Shown here: positions 17,066 to 25,164 of the stretch, in pieces
Layout: every line of letters begins with the position of its first letter
Position numbering within the stretch: position 1 is the stretch's first letter
NCBI GenBank assembly: GCA_937967795.1
Contig: CALBSK010000033.1
Coordinates: forward strand, 1 to 64,000
Length of the DNA stretch: 64,000 bases
Reading direction: 5' to 3'
Origin: an uncultured Alphaproteobacteria bacterium
GTDB lineage: Bacteria; Pseudomonadota; Alphaproteobacteria; UBA9655
Position numbers and translations under genes: made by a program
The notes under the pieces: model-generated
What the model was told of the DNA's origin: nothing
Database searches by the model: none
The model's input: only the letters and a program-made list of their open reading frames with translations

Positions 17066-17224
17066 ATGTATCTTTTAAAAAATTTCATAAGGCAGGATGA
17101 GGGCGTCACCGCCATTGAATATGGTATGATTGCTGCTCTTATTGCTGTTATCATTATCGCAGCCGTTACCACCATTGGAACAGATTTGAAGACCGCATTT
17201 GAGACAATCGCCGCTGGTATTTAA
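17066..17224 (+). CDS. Flp/Fap-type type IVb pilin
   Basis: A 52-codon gene encodes MYLLKNFIRQDEG, VTAIEYGMIAALIAV, then a hydrophobic stretch and TDLKTAFETIAAGI. This is a Flp pilin: short basic leader, G-x4-EY processing motif (G13-V-T-A-I-E18-Y19) cut by a prepilin peptidase, then a single hydrophobic helix. The Shine-Dalgarno CAGGAGGAA is 4-5 bases before the ATG, and a hairpin lies 29 bases after the stop. Flp pilins assemble through Tad machinery (Cpa/Tad genes), none of which is in this window, so it is an orphan locus or depends on genes elsewhere. Confidence 0.9.
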   Translation: MYLLKNFIRQDEGVTAIEYGMIAALIAVIIIAAVTTIGTDLKTAFETIAAGI

Positions 17225-17252
17225 TAAAAAAATTAAAAAGGTTGCCTAAGGA

Positions 17253-17281
17253 AAGAAGGGGTGTTATTCACACCCTTTCTT
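17253..17281 (+). terminator. Terminator of the pilin gene
   Basis: 11-bp stem AAGAAGGGGTG/CACCCTTTCTT with one G-T pair (17253-17263 with 17271-17281) and a 7-base loop. The 3' arm is T-rich; no separate T-run follows. Confidence 0.6.
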
Positions 17282-17369
17282 CGTAAGCAGAAGAAATCAA
17301 AAAGAATGCTCTTGAAGTTTACACAATTCTAAGCAGCGGACAAGAAATCCAAATAAACTTGAATGATCC

Positions 17370-17398
17370 TTGATGAATCGATGACCTCGTTTTATAAC
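17370..17398 (+). promoter_or_regulatory. Promoter of lgt-midA-pgeF
   Basis: TTGATG (17370-17375) and TATAAC (17393-17398) are spaced by 17 bases. A start near 17405 leaves a 14-base leader containing AAAGGA before the lgt ATG. Confidence 0.55.
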
Positions 17399-17418
17399 AT
17401 CATAAAAAGGAATTCATC

Positions 17419-18207
17419 ATGCCCTTTCTTCATATTGATCCCATCGCTTTTCAAATCGGTCCCTTCGCCATTCATTGGTATGGGCTTGCTTATGTAGTCG
17501 GAATTCTGGGGTGGTGGCGGTATAGTCTCTGGCTCACAAAAAAATTTCCCCTTATTAATCGCAAAATGGTCGATGATTACCTCGTCTGGGCCGTTATTGG
17601 CGTTATCGTCGGTGGACGTTTAGGGTACGTCATTTTTTATAATCCATCGAAATATATGGCTAATCCCTTAGAAATTTTTCAAGTCTGGAAGGGCGGCATG
17701 GCTTTTCATGGGGGACTTTTGGGAATTGTCATCACAACAGCCATTTATTGTTATCAACGAAACATTTATTTTTTAAATTTTTCTGACCTCGCTTGCTGTG
17801 GCGTGCCTATTGGCCTTTTCTTTGGACGTCTTGCTAATTTTATCAATGGCGAACTTTATGGTCGGCTTACAAAAACATCCTGGGGTGTCTTTTTCCCTCA
17901 AGGGGGCCCCTTCCCTCGCCATCCTAGCCAACTATATGAAGCTTTTTTGGAGGGAACGATCCTTTTTATTTTACTGGCCTATGGCGCCCTCTTCACACGA
18001 TGGCCCTCGAGGCGGGGGCTTCTTACAGGAATCTTTTTAACGGGTTATGCCTTAGCCCGTATAACAGCAGAGTGTTTCCGTGAACCCGACGCTTTCATCG
18101 GGTATTTTGCGGGAGGCCTCACCATGGGACAGATCCTCTCCTTACCGCTCCTCGCCTTTGGTCTTTTCTTAGGCCTTCGAGCGATCTTAAGAGAAGAGAA
18201 TGCTTGA
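17419..18207 (+). CDS. lgt: Prolipoprotein diacylglyceryl transferase
   Basis: Lgt transfers a diacylglyceryl group from phosphatidylglycerol to the lipobox cysteine of prolipoproteins in the inner membrane. The 262 residues show the Lgt signature FGRLANFINGELYGR (about 133-147), in which the usual G after R is L-A, and the PRHPSQLYEA segment. The N-terminal FAIHWYGLAYVVG is also typical. About seven membrane segments are visible. Its 3' end overlaps midA by 8 bases. Substrates in this window include BamD, the 73-residue lipoprotein and the 191-residue lipoprotein. Confidence 0.97.
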   Translation: MPFLHIDPIAFQIGPFAIHWYGLAYVVGILGWWRYSLWLTKKFPLINRKMVDDYLVWAVIGVIVGGRLGYVIFYNPSKYMANPLEIFQVWKGGMAFHGGLLGIVITTAIYCYQRNIYFLNFSDLACCGVPIGLFFGRLANFINGELYGRLTKTSWGVFFPQGGPFPRHPSQLYEAFLEGTILFILLAYGALFTRWPSRRGLLTGIFLTGYALARITAECFREPDAFIGYFAGGLTMGQILSLPLLAFGLFLGLRAILREENA

Positions 18208-19219
18208 GACTCTTCTCCAGCAAGAAATTAAAGACAAAGGTCCCCTTTCTCAAAACCGCTTTATGGAATTGGCGTTGCAACATCCTCTCTATGGTTACTA
18301 TCGCTCCCGACAAGCCATAGGACAAGACTTTACGACCGCTCCTGAAATAAGCCAAGTATTTGGTGAGCTGATCGGAGCTTGGGCCATTGATTATTATATA
18401 AAACTGGGCCAGCCAAAATCCTTATCCCTTGTCGAACTAGGACCTGGGAAAGGAACCTTAATGGCTGATTTCCTCAGGATAGCGAAATTATCCTTTTCTT
18501 TCTCAGAAGCCATTAACCTCTATCTCGTTGAAATAAATCAATCTCTAAAAGGAAACCAACAAAATATCCTTCCTTCTTCTGCAAAATGGGCAGAGCGCTT
18601 TGAAGATATTCCGTCTTCATCAGACCCCCTCCTCATTATTGCCAACGAATTTTTTGATGCATTTCCTACTCATTGCTATAGACGAAAAGAGAATGTTCTC
18701 TATGAGAGATGCGTTGATGATAAATTCGCTTTTTCCTATGTCAAACGCCATGAAAGCTGTGGCCCCGATCAGATATGGGAAGAAAGCCCCCAAATGGAAG
18801 CTTATATGAATGAAATTTGTTCACGCCTTTTAAAACAAACAGGTGTATTCTTGTGTATTGACTATGGGTATGAAAAAGGGAAGGGAGATAGCCTGCAAGC
18901 TCTTTTTAAAGGGAAACCCTCAAACCCCCTTTTTCAAATTGGAAAATCAGACCTTACCTGTCATGTTAATTTTGGTAAGCTTAGAGACATGGCTCTTTTA
19001 CGAGGCCTGGGGGTCTTAGGGCCTCTCTCTCAAAGAGAATTTTTAAAAAACATAGGGTTTGACAAAAGGATCGAAATGTTAAAACAGGCAAATCCCAATC
19101 AAAAGGCGATAATAGAAACAGCTGCAACACGGCTCATTCACCCTCAACAAATGGGTCTGCTTTTTAAGGTTATAGCTATGTTTTCACCTTCAACTCTTAT
19201 TCCAGCAGGTTTTAAATGA
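18200..19219 (+). CDS. MidA/NDUFAF7-family SAM-dependent methyltransferase
   Basis: Family members in mitochondria (NDUFAF7) methylate an arginine of a complex I subunit; bacterial homologues are assumed to be protein-arginine methyltransferases. The 339 residues include the family motifs QNRFMELALQHPLYGYY, DFTTAPEISQVFGELIGAW (about 46-64), the SAM-binding loop VELGPGKGTLMADFLR, and IIANEFFDAFPTHCY. It overlaps lgt by 8 bases and pgeF by 4, so the three form one translationally coupled operon, an arrangement common in Alphaproteobacteria. Confidence 0.9.
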   Translation: MLETLLQQEIKDKGPLSQNRFMELALQHPLYGYYRSRQAIGQDFTTAPEISQVFGELIGAWAIDYYIKLGQPKSLSLVELGPGKGTLMADFLRIAKLSFSFSEAINLYLVEINQSLKGNQQNILPSSAKWAERFEDIPSSSDPLLIIANEFFDAFPTHCYRRKENVLYERCVDDKFAFSYVKRHESCGPDQIWEESPQMEAYMNEICSRLLKQTGVFLCIDYGYEKGKGDSLQALFKGKPSNPLFQIGKSDLTCHVNFGKLRDMALLRGLGVLGPLSQREFLKNIGFDKRIEMLKQANPNQKAIIETAATRLIHPQQMGLLFKVIAMFSPSTLIPAGFK

Positions 19220-19908
19220 TGGTGCATAAATGCCCTTATCTTTCCCAATTTTCTTCGCTTGCTCATGGTTTTTTTGAAGCTAATCCTTACATTCTTACAA
19301 CACAAAGGGATCAAGCCATGAAAGAAATGACGGGCTTCCCCTGTCCTCTCATCACCCTAAAACAAGTCCATGGCAACAAAGTTCTTCGTCTAACCGAATG
19401 GGGGAATGAAAAAAAAGAAGGGGATGGACTGGTCACAAACATAAGGAGAATAGCGTTAGGAATTTTAACAGCTGATTGTGGCCCTGTTCTTTTTTACGAT
19501 CCCATAGCTGCCGTCATTGGAGCCTGCCACGCAGGCTGGAGAGGGGCTAAGGGAGAAATTCTTCGAGCTACTCTTACTGCTCTGGAAGAAATAGGAGCCA
19601 AGCGCTCACAAATTTATGCAACATTGGGACCGACCATTCAGCAAAAGAATTATGAAGTTGGCCCGGAATTTCCTGATTTAATCAACGAACCCTACGAAAC
19701 TTATTTTTACCCTTCTAAAAAAAGAGGACATCATTATTTCAATCTTCCCCGCTATATTTTTGAACAATTGACTCGCGAAGGTATTCGAAAAGTATTTGAT
19801 ATAAAACGCGATACATTTTCAGAGAATTTCGCGAGCCGGAGAAGATGCTTAACTCTCACAAATCAGGTCCATAAATTTCATAATCTTTCTGCAATTGCAA
19901 TTCTCTAA
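19216..19908 (+). CDS. pgeF: Peptidoglycan editing factor PgeF (multicopper polyphenol oxidase-like, YfiH family)
   Basis: PgeF removes misincorporated residues from peptidoglycan precursors; older annotations call the fold a laccase-domain polyphenol oxidase. The 230 residues show the metal/active-site motifs ITLKQVHGN, LTADCGPVLFYD (with the catalytic Cys) and ACHAGWRG, and the C-terminal ENFASRRRCL. At 230 residues it is close to family length (about 240-260). The start overlaps midA by 4 bases (ATGA). Its presence fits the nearby peptidoglycan synthesis cluster. Confidence 0.92.
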   Translation: MMVHKCPYLSQFSSLAHGFFEANPYILTTQRDQAMKEMTGFPCPLITLKQVHGNKVLRLTEWGNEKKEGDGLVTNIRRIALGILTADCGPVLFYDPIAAVIGACHAGWRGAKGEILRATLTALEEIGAKRSQIYATLGPTIQQKNYEVGPEFPDLINEPYETYFYPSKKRGHHYFNLPRYIFEQLTREGIRKVFDIKRDTFSENFASRRRCLTLTNQVHKFHNLSAIAIL

Positions 19909-19998
19909 CTTTTGCGGTATTCTGTAAGGCGTCGGGTTAAAATTCAAAATGACAAAGATGAAAGAGTTTCCGGCAACTCTAACTAACGAGGAACAAAA

Positions 19999-20220
19999 AT
20001 GAAATATTCGTTTTACGCAACCTTACTCACAGCTTGTGCTTTAACTCTTGCCGCCTGTGGAGAAAAGAAATCTGAAGAAACTCCTCCTCCAGCGCCTGAA
20101 GCACCCGCGCCGGCTCCTGAAGCAGCTCCAGCGCCTGAGGCAACCCCTCCTGCACCTGAAGAAGCGGCACCGCCGGCTCCTGAAGCAGCACCTGCTCCTG
20201 AAGAAGCTCCAAAACACTAA
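19999..20220 (+). CDS. Small Pro/Ala/Glu-rich lipoprotein
   Basis: The 73-residue product has a lipoprotein signal with lipobox LAAC (Cys20) followed by a charged linker GEKKSEE and then a repeat-like tail of about 45 residues made only of Pro, Ala, Glu and Thr (units close to PAPEA and PPAPEE). The DNA shows matching repeated triplets (GCTCCTGAAGCAGC and variants). Such tails are extended and may span periplasm or peptidoglycan. No SD is strong (GAGGAACAAAA). It is followed by a strong terminator, so it is a monocistronic gene. Function unknown. Confidence 0.8.
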   Translation: MKYSFYATLLTACALTLAACGEKKSEETPPPAPEAPAPAPEAAPAPEATPPAPEEAAPPAPEAAPAPEEAPKH

Positions 20221-20242
20221 CACCCTTTTATATGCTAACATT

Positions 20243-20272
20243 AAAAAACCCCGCATTTTGCGGGGTTTTTTT
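20243..20272. terminator. Strong bidirectional intrinsic terminator
   Basis: CCCCGCA/TGCGGGG (20249-20255 with 20259-20265) with a 3-base loop, extended by A6/T6, followed by T-runs on both strands. It ends the lipoprotein transcript on the plus strand and the dcw-lpxC-bamD transcript on the minus strand. Confidence 0.92.
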
Positions 20273-20284
20273 CTGATAAAGAAT

Positions 20285-21103
20285 TTAAAAGACCTTTACA
20301 TTTATGAGACGTTCAAGCCATGAACCTTCATCCATCTTTATCCATTCAGGCCGTAAATCCTCACCTTTCAGAAGGAGGTAAGCGTCCGCATACCATTCAC
20401 TTCCTGGAAAATTGTGGCCGAGCACAGCAGCCACAAGCTGTGCTTCTTTTTGAAGCCCTACAGCTAAATAACATTCAACCAGACGGTGCAATGCCTCTGG
20501 TACATGAGTTGTCTGCTGATAAGCATCTATAACGGTTTGGAAACGATTAATCGCTGCAAGATAAAGCCGTTGCTTCATATAATATCGGCCCACACTCATC
20601 TCTCTTCCTGCTAAGTGATCATAAACAAGATCCATTTTGAGTTGGGCATCACGCCCGTATTTTGTACTCGGAAATTTCTTTACAACGGCTTGTAAAGCAT
20701 TCAATCCCTCAAAAGTATTTTTTTGGTCACGGGTGACAGCAAGAATTCGATCATAATAACATAAAGCTTTTAAATAATAGGCATAATCAATATGCTTATA
20801 CCCCGGGTGCAATTGCGTAAAAGCATCCAAGGTTGCAATTCCCTTGTCATAATCTCCATTTAAATAGTTAGCATACGCTGACATGAGTTGACCGCGTGTA
20901 GCCCATTCAGAATAAGGATGCTGACGTTCAACCTCGTCAAAAGATTCTGCAGCTTCCTTATAATCATTTTTTACGAGATTTTCATATCCCTTTAAATAAA
21001 GGTCCGTGGCAGGCCACTCCACATAAGGTTTCTCTTTATCACTACACGCTGTAATGAACAGAAAAACCGTTGATAATCCAATTTTTAAAAGGTGTTTTTG
21101 CAT
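20285..21103 (-). CDS. bamD: Outer-membrane protein assembly factor BamD
   Basis: BamD is the essential lipoprotein partner of BamA in outer-membrane beta-barrel insertion. The 272-residue protein has a lipoprotein signal with lipobox ITAC (Cys20) and about five tetratricopeptide repeats (for example YLKGYENLVKNDYKEAAESF, EWATRGQLMSAYANYLNGDY), with the family's DAFTQLHPGYKHIDYAYYLK pattern. It is the last gene of the minus-strand cluster, 76 bases after lpxC, and is followed by the strong terminator. Confidence 0.95.
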   Translation of the reverse strand: MQKHLLKIGLSTVFLFITACSDKEKPYVEWPATDLYLKGYENLVKNDYKEAAESFDEVERQHPYSEWATRGQLMSAYANYLNGDYDKGIATLDAFTQLHPGYKHIDYAYYLKALCYYDRILAVTRDQKNTFEGLNALQAVVKKFPSTKYGRDAQLKMDLVYDHLAGREMSVGRYYMKQRLYLAAINRFQTVIDAYQQTTHVPEALHRLVECYLAVGLQKEAQLVAAVLGHNFPGSEWYADAYLLLKGEDLRPEWIKMDEGSWLERLINVKVF

Positions 21104-21179
21104 GGCCTTTATCCTCTTCTCTTTTGCTTATAAGGTTTTTAATCTCTTACAGCAATGGAAGAGTTGAAAAAAAGAGCCC

Positions 21180-22115
21180 TTATCTCACCTCAATCACATA
21201 GGCCGTGGGATCTGCAAAAAGAGCCAGAAGAAGCTTGTGATGAAGGTTATGCCCCGTGCGGACTCCATGAAATTTGCCCAGGATTAATCCCCCTGCTAAA
21301 TGAAGATCGCCGAGAGCATCAAGAACTTTATGACGCACACATTCGTCCTCATAGCGCAAGCTTTCATTCACAATACTCTCCCCATCGTAAACAAGAGTGT
21401 TTTCGAGAGAAGCTCCTTTGGAAAGGCCCATTGCCCACAGCTTTTCAGCGTCTTCTAAAAGACCAAAGGTACGAGCAGAGGAAATGTCTTCTGCAAAATC
21501 TTCCTCTAAAGGACGAAAAACGAGGTGCTGCGGTGCAAGAGACGTGCGACCTGCAAAATCAAAATCAACTTCAATTTCATAATAAGGGGCAGGAGACAAA
21601 GAAACTTTTCGATCTCCCTCTTCAACAGTTACTGTTTTTAAGATCCGAATAACGCGACGAGGAGCTCGCTGATCTTTAACACCTGCTTCTTCTATAAGAG
21701 TGACAAAAGGTTGGGCACTCCCATCCATAATGGGAAGCTCAGGCCCGTTGATTTCAACCCGAATATTATCTATACCACGCGCCGCAAGAGCTGCCATAAG
21801 ATGTTCAACTGTAGAGATAATGGTTCCTTGGCCATTTCCAATAGTGGTACAAAGACGTGTATCCACAACATTTTGCCAGAGGGCTTGAATTTCAATCCCC
21901 CCTAAATCCGTACGGATAAACGTGATGCCACTTCCCGAAACCGCTGGATGAAACGTCAAGGACACGGAAGATCCAGAATGAACGCCAATCCCCCGACAAG
22001 AAACAACATTCGCAATTGTCTTTTGATAACATTGAACGTGCCTTTCAAGATCAGGTATAAGCACACAAAGTTGCGAAGAGTTGTTTTTAATAGAAGGAGA
22101 ATGGAGAGCCGTCAC
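21180..22115 (-). CDS. lpxC: UDP-3-O-acyl-N-acetylglucosamine deacetylase
   Basis: LpxC is the zinc-dependent, committed step of lipid A synthesis. Zinc ligands are recognised as His in TVEHLMAAL and His/Asp in HKVLDALGDLHLAGG; the active-site His is in the HNLHHKLLLAL segment. The start is GTG at 22113-22115, supported by AAAGGA 8 bases upstream. This gives 311 residues with about 27 extra residues before the usual YQKTIANVVSCRGIGVHSG start. It lies downstream of ftsZ and a decayed gene. Its presence shows that the organism makes lipid A. Confidence 0.96.
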   Translation of the reverse strand: MTALHSPSIKNNSSQLCVLIPDLERHVQCYQKTIANVVSCRGIGVHSGSSVSLTFHPAVSGSGITFIRTDLGGIEIQALWQNVVDTRLCTTIGNGQGTIISTVEHLMAALAARGIDNIRVEINGPELPIMDGSAQPFVTLIEEAGVKDQRAPRRVIRILKTVTVEEGDRKVSLSPAPYYEIEVDFDFAGRTSLAPQHLVFRPLEEDFAEDISSARTFGLLEDAEKLWAMGLSKGASLENTLVYDGESIVNESLRYEDECVRHKVLDALGDLHLAGGLILGKFHGVRTGHNLHHKLLLALFADPTAYVIEVR

Positions 22116-22224
22116 TGCGTTTATCCTTTATCGAATTTTCTACTTTAAAAGATAAATTAAGCAGGTAAAATAACCAAATCACTGATTATGACGGATTGTT
22201 ACAAAAGATCTGCTGAATCAAGGG

Positions 22225-22425
22225 TTATCTGTCGTAAAATCTTACTTTTAGCTCTTCATAATTTTCCTTCATGACGGGCCAATAAGTTAAAATATTCTCA
22301 AAAACCCGCTCAGCTTCTTCTTATTGATAGATCTGAGATGTTTTATTACGATCATGAAGCATTTGAAGCCCTACCTTCTCATTGTCAATGAATCCAAACT
22401 GATAGGCTTTTTGTAAGACAACAAG
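22225..22425 (-). pseudogene. Remnant of a HEPN / nucleotidyltransferase substrate-binding (HI0074-like) protein
   Basis: Reading the minus strand gives VLQKAYQFGFIDNEKVG, LQMLHDRNKTSQIYQ, an in-frame TAA at 22321-22323, and then EEAERVFENILTYWPVMKEN and YEELKVRFYDR before a stop. From memory this matches the C-terminal half of the HI0074 family, whose typical line is close to DRNLTSHTYDEE. The HEPN R-x4-H motif is spoiled (RNKTSQ: Q in place of H), there is an internal stop, and the N-terminal half is missing because ftsZ ends at 22437. HI0074-like proteins pair with small nucleotidyltransferases as a toxin-antitoxin type module; no partner is present. It interrupts the ftsZ-lpxC junction. 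Confidence 0.65.
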
Positions 22426-22436
22426 TTATTCGTTTC

Positions 22437-23846
22437 CTATCGCTTGGACTGACGTCTCAAGAACGCAGGAATTTCGATGGAGTCCTCTTCAAACTCAGAA
22501 ATAGGTTCTTGTTTTGTGTGAATTGTTGCTTGTGAAGAAAACCTCTTTTGAGGTTCTGGTATGCGAGAAGATTGACTTTTCCGACCGATGAGCCGATCAA
22601 ATAAGCTTAAAGGACGAGCTTTCTCATCTAATGCAGGAGAAGAAGAGGAAGGTAATGATGCATATGCATAGGGATCTTCGACAAATCTCTCTTCGGAATT
22701 TGAGGGAGAGGAAAGAGAAGGATCAATTTCTCCAAATTGTATAATGCGCGCCTCATTCCCCATTTCAAACTCTGCTTGGGGTTCAGAAGTAAACTCTTCT
22801 TCCATATTTACGGCAGCTGTCTGCATTTCCTTCTCAAGTTCAGAAATACGTGCCTTACTCAGAAAGCTCGCTGCCTGCGCATCAATCCCAGTGGCCACAC
22901 AAGATACACGAATCCGACCCTGAAGATTTTCATCAAAAGTTGAACCGAAGATAATATGCGCCTCAGGATCGACTTCTTCTCGAATTCGATTAGCCGCCTC
23001 ATCGACTTCATAAAGCGTCATATCAAGCCCCCCTGTGATATTAATGAGAACAGCTTTGGCACCTCGCATAGAAACATCATCCAAAAGCGGACTTGAAATC
23101 GCCGCTTCAGCAGATTCAATGGCGCGACCTTCCCCATGGGCTTCCCCTGTTCCCATCATGGCTTTACCCATCATACCGCCCATCACAGCGCGCACATCAG
23201 CAAAGTCAAGATTGATAAGGCCGGGCTTCATCATCAAGTCAGTGATACTTCTCACTCCTGAGTACAAAACATCATCAGCCATTTTAAAAGCATCAGCAAA
23301 GGTTGTCTTTTCATTGGCAACACGGAAAAGGTTTTGATTAGGGATGATGATAAGAGTATCTACATACTGTTGGAGCTCTTCTATCCCCTTCTCAGCCGTG
23401 CGCATACGATTTGCGCCCTCAAAGTGAAAAGGTTTTGTAACAACCCCGATTGTAAGGATATTTTTCTCACGAGCAGCTTTAGCAATGATAGGAGCCGCCC
23501 CGGTTCCCGTTCCTCCTCCCATTCCCGCCGTTACAAAGAGCATGTTGCTCCCCTCAATGTGAGTGAGAACATCTTCAATACTTTCTTCTGCAGAGGCTCT
23601 TCCCACTTCCGGATGAGAACCAGCACCCAGTCCTTGAGTTGCCTGAAATCCGAGTTGAATTTTTGCTTCTGCAAGAGAGAGAGAAAGAGCTTGTGCATCC
23701 GTATTTGAGGCAATAAATGTTACGCCTTGCAAATCACCACGAATCATATTATTGACGGCATTGCCTCCAGCTCCTCCTATTCCAATGACAGTTATACGAG
23801 GCTTGAGCTCCTTCTTCTCTTCATGCTGCAATTGACTCATTGACAT
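22437..23846 (-). CDS. ftsZ: Cell division GTPase FtsZ
   Basis: FtsZ forms the cytokinetic ring. The GTPase domain includes IGIGGAGGNAVNNMI (about 21-35), NTDAQAL, and the tubulin signature GMGGGTGTGAAPI (about 109-120). After about residue 330 a variable linker of some 115 residues follows, ending in the conserved C-terminal peptide EIPAFLRRQSKR, the binding site for FtsA and other partners. Total length 469, normal for Alphaproteobacteria. The ATG has GGAG 8 bases upstream. It follows ftsA by 61 bases. Confidence 0.98.
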   Translation of the reverse strand: MSMSQLQHEEKKELKPRITVIGIGGAGGNAVNNMIRGDLQGVTFIASNTDAQALSLSLAEAKIQLGFQATQGLGAGSHPEVGRASAEESIEDVLTHIEGSNMLFVTAGMGGGTGTGAAPIIAKAAREKNILTIGVVTKPFHFEGANRMRTAEKGIEELQQYVDTLIIIPNQNLFRVANEKTTFADAFKMADDVLYSGVRSITDLMMKPGLINLDFADVRAVMGGMMGKAMMGTGEAHGEGRAIESAEAAISSPLLDDVSMRGAKAVLINITGGLDMTLYEVDEAANRIREEVDPEAHIIFGSTFDENLQGRIRVSCVATGIDAQAASFLSKARISELEKEMQTAAVNMEEEFTSEPQAEFEMGNEARIIQFGEIDPSLSSPSNSEERFVEDPYAYASLPSSSSPALDEKARPLSLFDRLIGRKSQSSRIPEPQKRFSSQATIHTKQEPISEFEEDSIEIPAFLRRQSKR

Positions 23847-23907
23847 TGATCGTTCTCCATCATTACTTTATTGTCCATATAATCACATAATTTTCCTTAA
23901 AAAACCA

Positions 23908-25164
23908 TCACCAAATTTGCCTAAAGAAAGAACCCATTTGGCTCAAGATTTTCTTAGATCTTGTCTGAGGAAATGCCTGTAAGTAGGTTAAGTGTTCAAT
24001 CTGTCCATAGCACAACAATCCGATGCATGTGGCATAAGAGGGATCTTGGAATAGCTCAGAAGAAGGCGAATGAAGAGGTTTTCCAAGGCGGAAATTTTTA
24101 CCTAACATCATCGACGCAATCTCCCTCACACCTGAAAGCTGACTGGCCCCTCCGGTTAATACTCCCCGTTGGCTGCTAAACTTATCAATTCCCGCTTTTA
24201 AAAGTCGGTCTCGAATATGCTCGAAGATCTCTTCTATACGAGGCTTAATAATAGAGACAAGCGCGGAACGAGGCACTTGATTAATTCCTTCTGCCCTCCT
24301 CTCACCCACCAAAGGTACATTGATCATTTCTCGATCATCAGCAGCCGAGGGGATAGCACTCCCATAAAGAGTTTTAAGCCGTTCGGCATTTGTTAATGTT
24401 GTAGAAAACCCCCGTGCAATGTCTGTCGTGATGTGTCCCCCTCCAATAGGAATACATTCGACATGGCGTAACTGTCCTTCATGAAAAATGGCAAAGGATG
24501 TAGTACTTCCCCCCATATCAATGAGAACAACACCCAACTCCATTTCATCTTCTACAAGAGTGGCGAGTCCAGAAGCATAAGGTGCAGCTACAAGATTTGC
24601 AACCTCGAGGTGACTTCTTCCCACACAAGTGCTTAAATTATAAAGAGGGCTGGTTTTACTAAAAAGATTATAAATTGAGACGCAAAGACGATTGCCATAC
24701 ATTCCACGAGGGTCTCTTATTCCTTTTGCCCCATCAAGCGCATATCCAGTGGGAATGGTATGCAGCGCTTGGAATGAGGGGTCTCCTTGCGCAGATTTTG
24801 CTTGCATGAGGATACGTCTTACATCCATATCATCTATAGGATGGCCAGACACATTCATTTCTATAGCAAGGTTAACCGATTTAAGATGAGGTCCATTGAC
24901 ACTCACGATAATATCTCTTAGGGTCACGCCTGCCATCTTTTCAGCAGTGTGCACCGCATTTACAATAGAGGTAATAACCTCCTCCATATCAATGACAACA
25001 CCTGCTTTCACTCCACTTGAAAGCTGCAAGCCAATCCCCAAAATTTCAAACGTATCTTTTCCTGGAACGTGAGCAATAGCACAACAAACTTTTGACGACC
25101 CCACGTCCAAAGCAGCAATCAAGCCCCCTCGCGTTCGAGAATGATGTCGGCCCCACTCAAGCAT
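23908..25164 (-). CDS. ftsA: Cell division protein FtsA
   Basis: FtsA is the actin-like membrane tether of FtsZ. Actin-type ATP-binding motifs are seen as ALDVGSSKVCCAIA near the N-terminus, VVLIDMGGSTTSFAIF and GVLTGGASQLSGV. The C-terminal amphipathic helix that binds the membrane is ILSQMGSFFRQIW. I prefer the ATG at 25164 (418 residues, AGG 5 bases upstream, 8-base overlap with ftsQ) to the upstream ATG at 25197, which lacks a ribosome site. Confidence 0.96.
   Translation of the reverse strand: MLEWGRHHSRTRGGLIAALDVGSSKVCCAIAHVPGKDTFEILGIGLQLSSGVKAGVVIDMEEVITSIVNAVHTAEKMAGVTLRDIIVSVNGPHLKSVNLAIEMNVSGHPIDDMDVRRILMQAKSAQGDPSFQALHTIPTGYALDGAKGIRDPRGMYGNRLCVSIYNLFSKTSPLYNLSTCVGRSHLEVANLVAAPYASGLATLVEDEMELGVVLIDMGGSTTSFAIFHEGQLRHVECIPIGGGHITTDIARGFSTTLTNAERLKTLYGSAIPSAADDREMINVPLVGERRAEGINQVPRSALVSIIKPRIEEIFEHIRDRLLKAGIDKFSSQRGVLTGGASQLSGVREIASMMLGKNFRLGKPLHSPSSELFQDPSYATCIGLLCYGQIEHLTYLQAFPQTRSKKILSQMGSFFRQIW

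Noticed and set aside
21155..21652. 165-codon frame antisense to lpxC.
   Set aside because: A shadow of lpxC; lpxC has all active-site motifs and a good start.
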